This document shows positions 13,566 through 22,496 of a DNA stretch of 64,000 bases, piece after piece. The position numbers were made by a program, and so were the translations under genes. The notes beneath the pieces are model-generated. The model saw only the letters and a program-made list of their open reading frames with translations, made no database searches and had not been told where the DNA came from. Within the stretch, counting starts at the first letter, position 1, and every line of letters starts with the position of its first letter. Origin of the DNA: Synechococcus sp. WH 7803 (GTDB taxonomy: Bacteria > Cyanobacteriota > Cyanobacteriia > PCC-6307 > Cyanobiaceae); the NCBI GenBank assembly GCA_000063505.1, contig CT971583.1, positions 2,015,918 to 2,079,917 on the forward strand, in the 5' to 3' direction.

Positions 13566-14579
13566 TTAAAAATTTGTCTCTCCCTTGAAACCCGACAAAC
13601 GGGCGAGAACCTTCAAAGGCTTGACGCCGGAATCAAGCTTGCCGTTGATCTCCCAGGTGGGGAAACCCTCGATTTTTTTGCTTTCACAGAGAGCCCGCTG
13701 ATTGTTCTGGCCATCTGCAGCGCACTCGATCACCGTGAGCTTCTTCGCCGCTTCTTTTCCAAACGCTTCCTTCTGCTCATGACAGTGGGGGCACCAGTAA
13801 GCGCTGTACATCACGGCGCCAGACGCAGTGAGATGCTCCGCCAGAGCCACCTTGGCTGGCGTACTTTCGGTGGTCACCAAAGGGGGTGCTCCAGCTCCGG
13901 TCACCGGGGCATCAGGACGCTCCGGATCGAGAACGGAAGCCCAGATCAAGCTTCCCAGCAGCACGGCGAGAGCAAGCAGGAAACCTCGGAAGAACAATTT
14001 GGATGGGTCATCCCAGCCACCACCGGCCACAGAAAGAATCAAAAGGAGAACGGACAGGGTTGCGGATAAGGCGCAAAAGAAACAGAACGCCTGGATTTTG
14101 AACACCATCAGTCCAACCAGCACAAGGCTGAAGACCGCCATACCCAGGGACACGGCAAACAGTCCCCACCAGGTGCGCCGCGCCAGATCACCGCGATTTT
14201 CGGAAAGCCCTGGCAGCAGAGGAACCAGGGCCATGATCAACACAGCGAGGTAGGCCAGCAAACCAGCAAACGAGAGCGGAACGCTGAAACCATCTCCCTG
14301 AAGAAGTGTTCCCCAAGGACTGTTGAGCACCTTGTCGCAACCGTCCGCGCCCATGGGACACGTGAGGTTTCCCAGCAGACCCCAGCGCTTCAAGGTGATC
14401 GAACCGGTGTCGATCACGCCCACGGTTGCGAGCACGGCCATGGCGATCCGTACCCATTTCGAGCCCTGATCCTGGCGACGGCGGCTGGTGAGTCTGCTGG
14501 CGGCCATGCGATCTGCAGAGAATGGATGAATTCTGGCAGGAGTGGGAGCGGGATTTATGGTGATTGATTGATTCGCCAT
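13566..14579 (-). CDS. VKOR-thioredoxin fusion, thylakoid/periplasmic disulfide-forming enzyme
   Basis: 337 residues from the ATG at 14579. The N-terminal part is a vitamin K epoxide reductase domain with about five TM helices: loop cysteines CPMGADGC and the catalytic CFFC motif (FCFFCALS). The C-terminal part is a thioredoxin-like domain with WCPHC. Cyanobacterial VKOR-Trx fusions oxidise substrate thiols and pass electrons to quinone, as DsbA-DsbB do elsewhere. The ORF extends to 14687, but the extra 36 residues overlap rimO. The ATG at 14579 overlaps the rimO start on the other strand; ATG 14507 (MAASRL) is an alternative giving 313 residues and a short intergenic gap. Confidence 0.93.
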   Translation of the reverse strand: MANQSITINPAPTPARIHPFSADRMAASRLTSRRRQDQGSKWVRIAMAVLATVGVIDTGSITLKRWGLLGNLTCPMGADGCDKVLNSPWGTLLQGDGFSVPLSFAGLLAYLAVLIMALVPLLPGLSENRGDLARRTWWGLFAVSLGMAVFSLVLVGLMVFKIQAFCFFCALSATLSVLLLILSVAGGGWDDPSKLFFRGFLLALAVLLGSLIWASVLDPERPDAPVTGAGAPPLVTTESTPAKVALAEHLTASGAVMYSAYWCPHCHEQKEAFGKEAAKKLTVIECAADGQNNQRALCESKKIEGFPTWEINGKLDSGVKPLKVLARLSGFKGETNF

Positions 14580-15984
14580 GCCCATGTCCCCGGACCCACG
14601 TCCTGGCCGAGACGGGGCCAGCACCAAACCAACCGTGGCGTTTGCCCATCTGGGCTGCGAGAAGAACCGAGTCGATACCGAACACATGCTCGGTCTCCTG
14701 AGTGAAGCGGGCTACGGGGTGAGCAGCGACGAATCCGTCGCCAATGTGGTGGTTGTGAACACCTGCAGCTTCATCCAAGAGGCCAGGGAGGAATCCGTCA
14801 GGACACTGGTCGGACTTGCGGAACAAGGAAAGGAACTGATCATCGCCGGATGCCTGGCCCAGCACTTTCAGGAGGAGCTTTTGGAGTCCCTCCCTGAAGC
14901 GAAAGCGATTGTGGGAACGGGCGATTACCAGCACATCGTGGAGGTGCTGGAACGGGTGGAAGCCGGCGAACGGGTGAACCGGGTCAGCAGCACACCAACG
15001 TTCGTGGCCGACGAACGACTCCCGCGCCATCGCACCACCGGCGAAGCTGTGGCGTACCTGAAAGTTGCCGAGGGTTGCGATTACCGCTGCGCCTTCTGCA
15101 TCATTCCTCACCTCCGTGGAAATCAGCGCTCGAGACCGATCGAATCGATCGTGGCAGAAGCCCATCAGCTGGCCGCAGAAGGTGTCAAAGAACTGATCTT
15201 GATCAGCCAGATCACCACCAATTACGGCTTAGATCTCTATGGCCGTCCCCGCCTGGCCGACCTGTTGCAGGCCCTCGGAGACGTAGAGATCCCCTGGATC
15301 CGCGTTCATTACGCCTACCCAACAGGCCTGACCAACGAGGTCATCAGCGCGTACCGGGATGTGCCCAACGTTCTGCCCTATTTGGACTTGCCTCTGCAAC
15401 ACAGTCACCCCGATGTGCTGCGCGCCATGAATCGCCCCTGGCAAGCCGATGTGAACGAGCGACTGCTCGATCAGATCAGAAGCCAGTTGCCGGAGGCAGT
15501 GCTGCGCACCACTTTGATTGTGGGCTTCCCAGGGGAAACGCAGGAGCAGTTCGAGCATTTGGCAGGTTTTCTGGAGCGGCAACAGTTCGATCACGTCGGC
15601 GTGTTCACCTTTTCACCGGAGCAGGGGACGGCCGCAGCCGAATTGCCCAATCCCGTCGATGCCGACATCGCCTTAGCCAGAAAAGATCGCCTCATGACGC
15701 TGCAACAACCGATCTCTGCAGCGGCCAATGCCCGCTGGGTGGGCCGCACGGTGGATGCCCTGATCGAGCAGCACAACCCTGAGACCGGCGCGATGATCGG
15801 TCGCTGTGCCCGTTTTGCACCAGAGGTGGATGGGGAGGTTCACATCGCACCAAGAGCCGACGGACTACAGGCGGCGCCAGGAACCATGATCCCAGTTCAA
15901 ATCACTGGATCCGACATCTACGACCTCCGCGCCGAGATCGTGGGAGCTGCATCGATGGTGGCCTCGGCGCGGTCTGCCCTGTGA
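14578..15984 (+). CDS. rimO: Ribosomal protein S12 methylthiotransferase RimO
   Basis: 468 residues. UPF0004 domain with three cluster-binding cysteines (HLGCEKN, NTCSF, AGCLAQH), then a radical SAM core with CDYRCAFC and the RimO-type [12 protein letters not shown], then a C-terminal TRAM domain ([11 protein letters not shown] onward). It adds a methylthio group to the conserved Asp of ribosomal protein S12 using two 4Fe-4S clusters. RimO is favoured over MiaB by the GCEKN and IIPxxRG context. ATG 14584 (MSPDPR) is an alternative start. Confidence 0.93.
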   Translation: MPMSPDPRPGRDGASTKPTVAFAHLGCEKNRVDTEHMLGLLSEAGYGVSSDESVANVVVVNTCSFIQEAREESVRTLVGLAEQGKELIIAGCLAQHFQEELLESLPEAKAIVGTGDYQHIVEVLERVEAGERVNRVSSTPTFVADERLPRHRTTGEAVAYLKVAEGCDYRCAFCIIPHLRGNQRSRPIESIVAEAHQLAAEGVKELILISQITTNYGLDLYGRPRLADLLQALGDVEIPWIRVHYAYPTGLTNEVISAYRDVPNVLPYLDLPLQHSHPDVLRAMNRPWQADVNERLLDQIRSQLPEAVLRTTLIVGFPGETQEQFEHLAGFLERQQFDHVGVFTFSPEQGTAAAELPNPVDADIALARKDRLMTLQQPISAAANARWVGRTVDALIEQHNPETGAMIGRCARFAPEVDGEVHIAPRADGLQAAPGTMIPVQITGSDIYDLRAEIVGAASMVASARSAL

Positions 15985-17207
15985 GCGGACGGGGGCTGCA
16001 CGAACGCCAACGCATTATTTTCCTGATCGCCTCTGGCATCAGCACTGCCGGATCCTTCGCCGGATTGACGGCGAAAGGGTGGATCCTCATGGATGAAACG
16101 GCGGCACCCATGGTGCTGGCCCTTCATTTCGCAGCACTCTCGCTGCCAACGCTTTTGGTGAGCGGTCCGGCAGGTGTTCGCACCGATCGCATTGGCTGTG
16201 AAACGGTGTTGATCCAGGCGCAATGGGCGCTTCTGGGAGCAGGACTGATCGGAGCCGTGGCCATCCCTTGGCTGGATGGACTGCCCCAGGTGCTGATGCT
16301 GCTCGCCAGCACGCTCCTGGTGGGGATCGCAGGGGCCTATGAACTCACAGCACGCAACAAATACTGCGCCCTTCTCGTTGACGACAATGCCCAGCTGGCT
16401 CCGTTTCTGACCAGTTTCTCCGTGGTGTTCAACGTGGGCAAATTGGTGGGTCCACCGATTGGTGGCTGGCTGGTCACGCTCACGGGTCCGGCGACGGCGT
16501 TGACCCTCGATGCAGCCACCTATCTTCTGCCGATCGCCAGCGTGATCTGGCTTTTGCATCCAAGGCTTGAGAAGGAGCAGCGCAGCACATCGGCTGAGGG
16601 ATCGTCACTTGCAGTGGCGTGGAGAGACTGCGGAACAACTTTGCGCCACGTGGTGGTGTTCACGGGCTTGATGTGTGTCGTGGGCTTTTTCCACCCTGGG
16701 CTGGCCCCATTGATTGCCGCTCAGGAGTTAGGAACAGACCCAATGGACCTCGGGCTGTTCACCAGTGTTCTGGCCTTGGGCAGCATTGCCGGTGGGCTCA
16801 TCCTTCAGCGCAACAGTCACCGCTTCTGCAGGCGCCCATCGCTCACGTTGGCGGGATTCGGCCTGGTCACAGCTGTGGCTCAATTGGGCATGGCCCGAGG
16901 TGGACCTGTCCCTTTCATCCTTTTAATGACGCTGTTCATCGGTGCTGGCACGGCTGGACTCCTCAGCAGCAGCAATCTCATCACCCAAGTGGGTTCCAGT
17001 CAGATCTTGCGGGGGCGGATGGCCGGTCTCAGCCAGATCGCCTTTCTTGGCGGTGGAGGACTCAGCGGGCTAATTGCCGCGCAGCTGAGCATCAGTGTTG
17101 GGCTTCCAACCACATTCGCCATCTCCGGTGGGGTCGGGGTGGTGCTGGCCTTGATGGAAATTCGCCGTCGAGGCAACACCGTGCTGACGGAAATCAGATC
17201 AGTTTGA
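15981..17207 (+). CDS. MFS transporter
   Basis: 408 residues with about 12 hydrophobic segments, resembling MFS permeases of the enterobactin exporter/MFS_3 type. [10 protein letters not shown] after TM2 is a degenerate MFS loop motif, and [16 protein letters not shown] fits the TM5 exporter motif region. Substrate is unknown; efflux is inferred from the subgroup. The GTG start overlaps the rimO stop (GTGA), implying coupling. Its 3' end overlaps petL on the opposite strand by 14 bp. Confidence 0.9.
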   Translation: MSGRGLHERQRIIFLIASGISTAGSFAGLTAKGWILMDETAAPMVLALHFAALSLPTLLVSGPAGVRTDRIGCETVLIQAQWALLGAGLIGAVAIPWLDGLPQVLMLLASTLLVGIAGAYELTARNKYCALLVDDNAQLAPFLTSFSVVFNVGKLVGPPIGGWLVTLTGPATALTLDAATYLLPIASVIWLLHPRLEKEQRSTSAEGSSLAVAWRDCGTTLRHVVVFTGLMCVVGFFHPGLAPLIAAQELGTDPMDLGLFTSVLALGSIAGGLILQRNSHRFCRRPSLTLAGFGLVTAVAQLGMARGGPVPFILLMTLFIGAGTAGLLSSSNLITQVGSSQILRGRMAGLSQIAFLGGGGLSGLIAAQLSISVGLPTTFAISGGVGVVLALMEIRRRGNTVLTEIRSV

Positions 17208-17286
17208 TCCCACGCAATACCAGGCTGATACCCGCAGCGGTCACGAGACCGGCACCGACGAGACCTAGATAGATGACAACGCCCAT
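17194..17286 (-). CDS. petL: Cytochrome b6f complex subunit PetL
   Basis: A 30-residue single-span membrane peptide starting MGVVIYLGLVGAG and ending LRGIKLI. Size, single TM helix and the basic-I-K-L-I C-terminus match PetL of cyanobacteria and plastids, a small peripheral helix of the cytochrome b6f dimer in thylakoids. No clear RBS is visible; an ATG eight codons upstream (17310) is possible, giving 38 residues. The longer ORF to 17427 is not PetL-like upstream. Its 3' end overlaps the MFS gene by 14 bp. Confidence 0.75.
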   Translation of the reverse strand: MGVVIYLGLVGAGLVTAAGISLVLRGIKLI

Positions 17287-17442
17287 TGCAATCACAGAAT
17301 GCTGACCCATTAGATCAGAAACCGGGGCTCCAAACGACAGATCCCGCTTAAGCTTGCGTGCATCGAAACCAAACGGAACCGGACGGGTCTGCAAGCAGGG
17401 TCGACCGTCAGCACTCGAGCTCAACAAACGCGACCTCGGATT

Positions 17443-19017
17443 ATGCGCACTCTGTTCATCTATCCCCTGTTCCCGAAGACGTTCTGGAGCTACGAAAAAA
17501 TCCTGGAGCTTGTGAATCGCAAGGTTCTGCTCCCGCCCCTCGGCCTCGTCACCGTGGCAGCGCTCCTTCCCCAGGAATGGGAGATGAAGCTGGTCGACCG
17601 CAATGTTCGAGAGATCACCGAAGCCGAATGGAACTGGGCTGAATTGGTGGTGATCTCAGGAATGATCGTCCAGAAGGACGACATGCAGGTTCAGATCGAG
17701 GAAGCGAAGCGCCGGGGTCTTCCCGTGGCCGTTGGAGGCCCTTACGCGAGCTCAACGCCCGACGCCCCTGAAATCGCGGATGCTGATTTCAAAGTTCTGG
17801 ATGAAGGAGAGATCACGCTCCCGATGTTCGTTGAAGCGATCCAGAGAGGAGACAGTGGCGGCCGGTTCAGCTCCGAAGGGGAAAAACCCGATGTGACCTC
17901 AACCCCCATCCCTCGCTTCGATCTGCTCGAACTCGACGCTTACGACTCGATGAGCGTGCAGTTCTCCAGAGGGTGCCCCTTCAACTGCGAGTTCTGCGAC
18001 ATCATCGTTCTCTACGGCCGTAAGCCCCGCACCAAAACGCCTGACCAGCTGGTGGCGGAGCTTCAGAGCCTTTACGACCTCGGGTGGAGACGGTCGATCT
18101 TCCTTGTGGACGACAACTTCATCGGTAACAAGCGCAATGCCAAGTTGCTGCTTCCGGAGATCAAACACTGGCAAGAAGAGCGGGGTTACCCCTTCAGCTT
18201 CGCCACAGAGGCATCAGTGGATCTTGCCGACGACGAAGAAATGATGCGGATGATGCATGAGGCTCGTTTCGAAAGCGTGTTTCTTGGCATTGAAACGCCT
18301 GATGAAGCCAGTCTCGAAACGTCTCGCAAAATCCAGAACACCCGCAACCCTCTGGACGCGGCCGTGGACCGCATCACTGCCAACGGCATCCGCGTCATGG
18401 CTGGCTTCATCATCGGTTTCGATGGTGAAAAAAATGGGGCCGGACGTCGCATCGTGGACTTCGTCACCCGCACGGGAATCCCCGCGGCGATGATGGGAAT
18501 GCTGCAGGCACTGCCCAACACAGCGCTCTGGTATCGCCTTGAGAAGGAAGGTCGCCTGATTCAAGACAAGGACGCCGCGAAGGGCGTGAATCAGACCAAT
18601 CTGCTCAATTTCAAACCCACGAGACCGATCCGAGACATCGCCAATGAGTACGTGGAGGCGTTCTGTGCTCTGTATGAGCCGAATGCCTACATGGATCGGG
18701 TGTACTCCTACTACCTGAAGATGGGCGCTCCTCGCTGGAAGGGGTCCACCCAGCTGCCGACCTTGACCGATCTCAAAGCGCTCTCGATCGTGATCTGGAG
18801 ACAGGGGCTCAAGCGCAGCACGCGCGGACGCTTCTGGCGTTACATGTTTGGCATGGCCACACAGAATCCAGCGCTGCTCGAGCAGTTCCTCGTGGTGCTG
18901 GCACACAACGAGCACTTCCTCGAGTACCGCTCCATCGTTCAAAGCGAAATCAGGGAGCAACTGGAATCATTGCCACCCGAGGAACCAAGCGAATCCAAGG
19001 AGCTTCAACCCGTTTGA
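17443..19017 (+). CDS. B12-binding-domain radical SAM protein with DUF4070
   Basis: 524 residues. An N-terminal cobalamin-binding Rossmann-like domain (LLPPLGLVTVAALLPQEWEM; VVISGMIVQKDDM), a radical SAM core with CPFNCEFCDI near 186 and GIETPDE, then a DUF4070-type C-terminus. Family members methylate or rearrange unactivated carbons, and HpnP (hopanoid C-2 methylase) shares this layout. No hopanoid genes are visible here, so the substrate is unknown. It is divergent from petL. Confidence 0.88.
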   Translation: MRTLFIYPLFPKTFWSYEKILELVNRKVLLPPLGLVTVAALLPQEWEMKLVDRNVREITEAEWNWAELVVISGMIVQKDDMQVQIEEAKRRGLPVAVGGPYASSTPDAPEIADADFKVLDEGEITLPMFVEAIQRGDSGGRFSSEGEKPDVTSTPIPRFDLLELDAYDSMSVQFSRGCPFNCEFCDIIVLYGRKPRTKTPDQLVAELQSLYDLGWRRSIFLVDDNFIGNKRNAKLLLPEIKHWQEERGYPFSFATEASVDLADDEEMMRMMHEARFESVFLGIETPDEASLETSRKIQNTRNPLDAAVDRITANGIRVMAGFIIGFDGEKNGAGRRIVDFVTRTGIPAAMMGMLQALPNTALWYRLEKEGRLIQDKDAAKGVNQTNLLNFKPTRPIRDIANEYVEAFCALYEPNAYMDRVYSYYLKMGAPRWKGSTQLPTLTDLKALSIVIWRQGLKRSTRGRFWRYMFGMATQNPALLEQFLVVLAHNEHFLEYRSIVQSEIREQLESLPPEEPSESKELQPV

Positions 19018-19042
19018 GTATCAAGGCTCGCTTGAAAACCGC

Positions 19043-19417
19043 TCAATCCTGAACGTAAGGCTTGCCTTGCAGTAGGCAGGCCTCAGCTTTTTGGAGTTCC
19101 CGTCCGAGATAAAGCGCGTGATCCAGGCGGCTCACCGGGTGCGGTCCCTCCCCTTCCGTGAGCGCAATTCCTAACTCCTTCGCGGTTCGACCTCGGTAAC
19201 AAACGGTCGCAGCGCGTTGGCTTCCCCCTCGGCAACTGAGCACCTCACCGGTTTCAGGATCCGTGGCACGGCCCTTGTCATCCACATCGTTGCGGAAGTG
19301 CTCCGCCACGAGCTCGCCCGCACGGGAATCCACCCTGATCAGAAAATATCCGCTGGGGTCCAGTGCAATGAAACGCTGGGAGAGCTGGTCATCGAGGGAA
19401 GGGGTGCCATCAGTCAT
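19043..19417 (-). CDS. DUF4346-type conserved cyanobacterial protein
   Basis: 124 residues with no signal or TM segment. The central stretch DPSGYFLIRVDSRAGELVAEHFRND and a later ALYLGRELQKAEACL resemble the DUF4346 family, usually a small stand-alone domain in cyanobacteria. Function is unknown. ATG start at 19417. It is convergent with the radical SAM gene and followed on the same strand by nothing closer than the rRNA-side genes. Confidence 0.75.
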   Translation of the reverse strand: MTDGTPSLDDQLSQRFIALDPSGYFLIRVDSRAGELVAEHFRNDVDDKGRATDPETGEVLSCRGGSQRAATVCYRGRTAKELGIALTEGEGPHPVSRLDHALYLGRELQKAEACLLQGKPYVQD

Positions 19418-19441
19418 CAGGTCACCCTACGAATCAGCTGG

Positions 19442-20623
19442 TCAACGTCCAAGATCTGGGGGTTGAGCGCGGAACGGCAGGTCCGCATTGATGGCCTCGA
19501 TCTCTTCCTGCATCAGGGCATTGGCCCGCGGAAGCCACGCGCGGATCAGAGTATCCATCTGAGGGTCATACCAGCGATGAAGACTGGTTCGTGCCGTAGC
19601 CACGAAACCCCGGCGGCGCTTGTGACTGCCACCGGCTCCTGGATCAAAACTCACCAACCCCTGCTGAAGGGCCCACTCGATTGGGGCGTAGTAGCAAACC
19701 TCGAAATGGAGGCAATCAATCTCCTCATCACTCCCCCAATAGCGCCCCCAGAGGTGCTGGGCGTCTTTGACGCACAGCGACATGGCCACCGGTTCGTTCA
19801 AGTCACCACGGTGGGCATTGAACAGAACAACATGCTCCGCCAGTGAGGGATCGCAAAGCCGATCAAAAAAGCTGGCATCCAGATATTTGCTGCCCCAGGG
19901 CCCCCAACGGGCGCAGTGTTGCGCATAGAAGTCGTGCATCCTCGACACCAATACGGGAGTGAGTGCGTCCCCGGTGATCGGTGTCACCGTGAGGCCGGCA
20001 GCACGCACGGCCTTGCGTTCCCGTTTGATGTTGCGACGCTGATTGGCGTTGAAACCAGCGAGATAATCATTGAAGGTTTGTTGGCCGTCTGAAGACCACA
20101 AACTCTGTTGATTCAGCCAGCTGGCACAACCGGCTGCTTGCGCCAGTGGCTGCCAGGCGGGATCCACGTAAAGGAAATTGCAGCTGAGAATGCCGTGTCG
20201 TGCGGCGAAATCATCGATCAAGCCGAGCATCACTGTGGTGAGCTCCTGGGGGTCTTCGCTGGAGGCCACATGGAAGCGATAACCCTGCACCGGGCTCACC
20301 GGGCTCATCCCGATCAATTTCGGGTAGTACCGCAACCCGAGATCACCGGCCAAGCGCGCGAACGACTGATCAAACACGAATTCGCCATAGCTGTGGCCCT
20401 TGAGGTACAGAGGAGCGACGGCAACGAGCTGGTCGTCGTCCCGCCACAACGACAGATGCAGAGGCTGCCAACCCTGGTCGGGAGCCACGCTGCCGGAGCG
20501 TTCCAACGCCAGCAGCCAGGTCCAGCGATAAAAGGGGCAGATCTGATCACCAAGCAGCTGGTCCCACTGCTCTTCAGGAATCTCGCTGATGCTGCGATGC
20601 CAGCGGGCCGAAAGCGACGCCAT
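19442..20623 (-). CDS. FemAB/GNAT-like acyltransferase (COG3146, DUF482)
   Basis: 393 residues from ATG 20623 (a GTG at 20638 is also in frame). The C-terminal part has the COG3146 signature: LWGRYWGS, HFEVCYY, FDPGAGGSHKRRRGF. The family has a FemAB-like GNAT fold and is annotated as possibly involved in peptidoglycan biosynthesis or recognition, but the reaction is not established. No membrane segment. It is the next minus-strand gene upstream of DUF4346. Confidence 0.82.
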   Translation of the reverse strand: MASLSARWHRSISEIPEEQWDQLLGDQICPFYRWTWLLALERSGSVAPDQGWQPLHLSLWRDDDQLVAVAPLYLKGHSYGEFVFDQSFARLAGDLGLRYYPKLIGMSPVSPVQGYRFHVASSEDPQELTTVMLGLIDDFAARHGILSCNFLYVDPAWQPLAQAAGCASWLNQQSLWSSDGQQTFNDYLAGFNANQRRNIKRERKAVRAAGLTVTPITGDALTPVLVSRMHDFYAQHCARWGPWGSKYLDASFFDRLCDPSLAEHVVLFNAHRGDLNEPVAMSLCVKDAQHLWGRYWGSDEEIDCLHFEVCYYAPIEWALQQGLVSFDPGAGGSHKRRRGFVATARTSLHRWYDPQMDTLIRAWLPRANALMQEEIEAINADLPFRAQPPDLGR

Positions 20624-20696
20624 CCCAGGCCAATGCACAGGCAGAGAAGAAACCCTAACCAGGTGGGATCAAAGAGGCGAAACCGAAGGATCGATC

Positions 20697-20871
20697 GTGT
20701 CGACCCTTGATCTGGACAAGAGCCTGGCAGCCTCTCTTGATGGCCTCGCTGGCTGGACGTCTGCCCCCCCCCTGCTGCAGTGGATCCGCCCCACGCTGGA
20801 GCAGCAGCTTGCCGGCTTCAAGCCTTCAAGACCTTCCGTTCGACGACTTGATGCTGCGGTTACGCCGGTAA
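20697..20871 (+). pseudogene. Small plus-strand gene with an apparent single-base frameshift
   Basis: From GTG 20697 (GAAGGATC upstream) one frame gives a protein-like sequence STLDLDKSLAASLDGLAGW...QWIRPTLEQQLAGFK with GC-rich third positions. After 20823 the sensible frame changes: the +1 frame reads LQDLPFDDLMLRLRR and stops at 20869-20871. Removing one C at 20823/20824 joins the parts into a coherent 57-residue protein. Unshifted, the frame runs to 21050, mostly antisense to the RibD-like gene. A run of nine C lies inside (about 20764-20772). I do not recognise the family. It could be a sequencing error, a true pseudogene or a chance ORF. Confidence 0.4.
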
Positions 20872-21512
20872 CGCACGAGCAGCTCGTTACCACCCAGGGG
20901 CCGGCTGTGCTCCAGCAACCAGGCATCCGCCGCGGCCAGGGTCTCAGGGAGAGCTTGGGCGTTGGCCGGAACCCAGCCAAAAGGGCCACCGAGAACGCGA
21001 GGGCAGAGGGTGAGCTGCAGCTCGTCGACGGCATCGTCCGCCAACATTGATTCACAAAGTCGAGCTCCCCCCAAGAGCACCACTCTTGACCAGCCATGGG
21101 CCGCCAGGCTGGCCAGGGACTGGGCCCATGATGCAGCGAGGGGAAAGCCTTCGAGGAATCCTTCGGCACCGCCCCCTCCTGGACTGAGGAGGTAACGCGC
21201 CAAGGGCTGCTGAAACAACGGCCAATGCTGAGGGAACTCCACGTCGCGAGCCACAACGAACAGGGCAGGCTGTTGAGGGCGTCCTGTGGATTGGCGCTGC
21301 TCGAGGAGATCCCGGGCATGAATCAGACAGCTGGAACGATGGGCCCGCACGGTCCCGGCCCCGATCAACACCGCGTCCGACCAGGCCAGAGCTTCCTCTA
21401 AAGCCCTGCGATCACCGGAACCACCCAGATGGGAAGCGCCACCTTGGGCATAGGCCAGACGTCCGTCGAGGCTGACGGCCAGCACCAGCCTGACTGTTGT
21501 CTGATGGGTCAT
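20826..21512 (-). CDS. RibD C-terminal-domain reductase-like protein
   Basis: 228 residues matching the RibD_C/dihydrofolate-reductase-like fold: RLVLAVSLDGRLA at the N-terminus, SDAVLIGAGTVRAHR in the first third, VVLLGGARLCESML toward the end. RibD's reductase domain reduces the ribosylamino-pyrimidine in riboflavin synthesis with NADPH. A stand-alone copy lacks the deaminase domain, so it may pair with a separate deaminase or act on another pteridine/pyrimidine. It lies 12 nt downstream of the pterin synthase gene, supporting a pterin/flavin role. Confidence 0.87.
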   Translation of the reverse strand: MTHQTTVRLVLAVSLDGRLAYAQGGASHLGGSGDRRALEEALAWSDAVLIGAGTVRAHRSSCLIHARDLLEQRQSTGRPQQPALFVVARDVEFPQHWPLFQQPLARYLLSPGGGGAEGFLEGFPLAASWAQSLASLAAHGWSRVVLLGGARLCESMLADDAVDELQLTLCPRVLGGPFGWVPANAQALPETLAAADAWLLEHSRPLGGNELLVRYRRNRSIKSSNGRS

Positions 21513-21524
21513 CCAGGGATGGGA

Positions 21525-22445
21525 TCAGACCGGTGCCGCCGCTTCCAACGTGGCTGGTGTCATGTCGAGTTGGGGCATTTCGGCATAAACCTCAGCCGCA
21601 TTGTTGGGACTTTCCTGAAGACGAACCTTATGGAGGTGCGCACCAATGGCCCCCACAGGACCCGAAAGACGGTCGGCAATGTGCAGGGCGATGTTTTCAG
21701 CGGTGGGGACGCACTCCGCGAAGAAGGGCACGTCCTTATTGAGGAAGGTGTGATCGAAAGGCTCCACCACCAGATCATCCACAAGGCGCTGGAGCGCAGA
21801 GAGATCGCAAACCATGCCGGTGCGGGGATCAATGGCACCGCGCACGGTCACGTCCACCAGATAGTTGTGACCATGACCGTGGGGGCGGGCACATTTGCCG
21901 TAGATGCGCTCGTTCTCTTCCTGGCTCAGCTCAGGCCTTGCCAGACGGTGGGCAGCAGCGAAATGGGTGCGGATCGTGAGGAAGGCGTCCATGGGATGTC
22001 CGAGGTAGTCGGCCCAGAGGCCCGGTTGTTCGTAGAGGCGAAGTGCCGTGATCGGCAGGTGAGGTGAAAGCCGCTGCCAGATGCGATGCACGAGCGCTTC
22101 GGTGGTTGGCAGGCAACCGTCCGGTTTCGACACATCAAAGTCCGACCAGGCGTCGTTCAGGAATCGGAAGTTGAGCTGGTCGGTGACTTCTTTACGGATG
22201 GCGTGCTTCACCTCGGAGAGGTTGAGCACCATGCCATCGGCATCGAGGCCACCAGCCATCGACACGATGAGCTCGTAGTTGTGTCCATGACCGGGAGCCA
22301 GCGCACAGGCACCAAAGCGCGCTGCGTTGTCATCAGCAGACAGTTCCGGCAACCAGTAGCGGTGACTGGCGCTGAAACAGGCTCGGCGGGTGATCACGCA
22401 ACCGCGACCCTGGCCATGCCGGGCGATCGACTTCGTTTCAGTCAT
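21525..22445 (-). CDS. Two-domain 6-pyruvoyl/6-carboxy-tetrahydropterin synthase homologue
   Basis: 306 residues made of two PTPS/QueD units (about 18-150 and 155-290). Domain 2 is intact: AAHR and HGHGHN zinc ligands, the catalytic Cys in GKCARPHGH, and FDHTFLN with the Asp-His pair. Domain 1 keeps ASHR and GHGHNYE and a Cys (FGACALAPGHGH), but the Asp-His position reads LNFRFLN. Intact enzymes convert 7,8-dihydroneopterin triphosphate toward pterins (cyanopterin) or preQ0. Which one cannot be told from sequence. It is probably co-transcribed with the RibD-like gene. Confidence 0.9.
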   Translation of the reverse strand: MTETKSIARHGQGRGCVITRRACFSASHRYWLPELSADDNAARFGACALAPGHGHNYELIVSMAGGLDADGMVLNLSEVKHAIRKEVTDQLNFRFLNDAWSDFDVSKPDGCLPTTEALVHRIWQRLSPHLPITALRLYEQPGLWADYLGHPMDAFLTIRTHFAAAHRLARPELSQEENERIYGKCARPHGHGHNYLVDVTVRGAIDPRTGMVCDLSALQRLVDDLVVEPFDHTFLNKDVPFFAECVPTAENIALHIADRLSGPVGAIGAHLHKVRLQESPNNAAEVYAEMPQLDMTPATLEAAAPV

Positions 22446-22496
22446 GTGAAGGTCCGGCCGGCAGGCATCCTAATGAGCTAACAGCCATTCGGAGCC

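Noticed and set aside
14188-15165. 325-codon minus-strand ORF opposite rimO and the VKOR gene
   Set aside because: Overlaps two well-supported genes and shows no recognizable domain.
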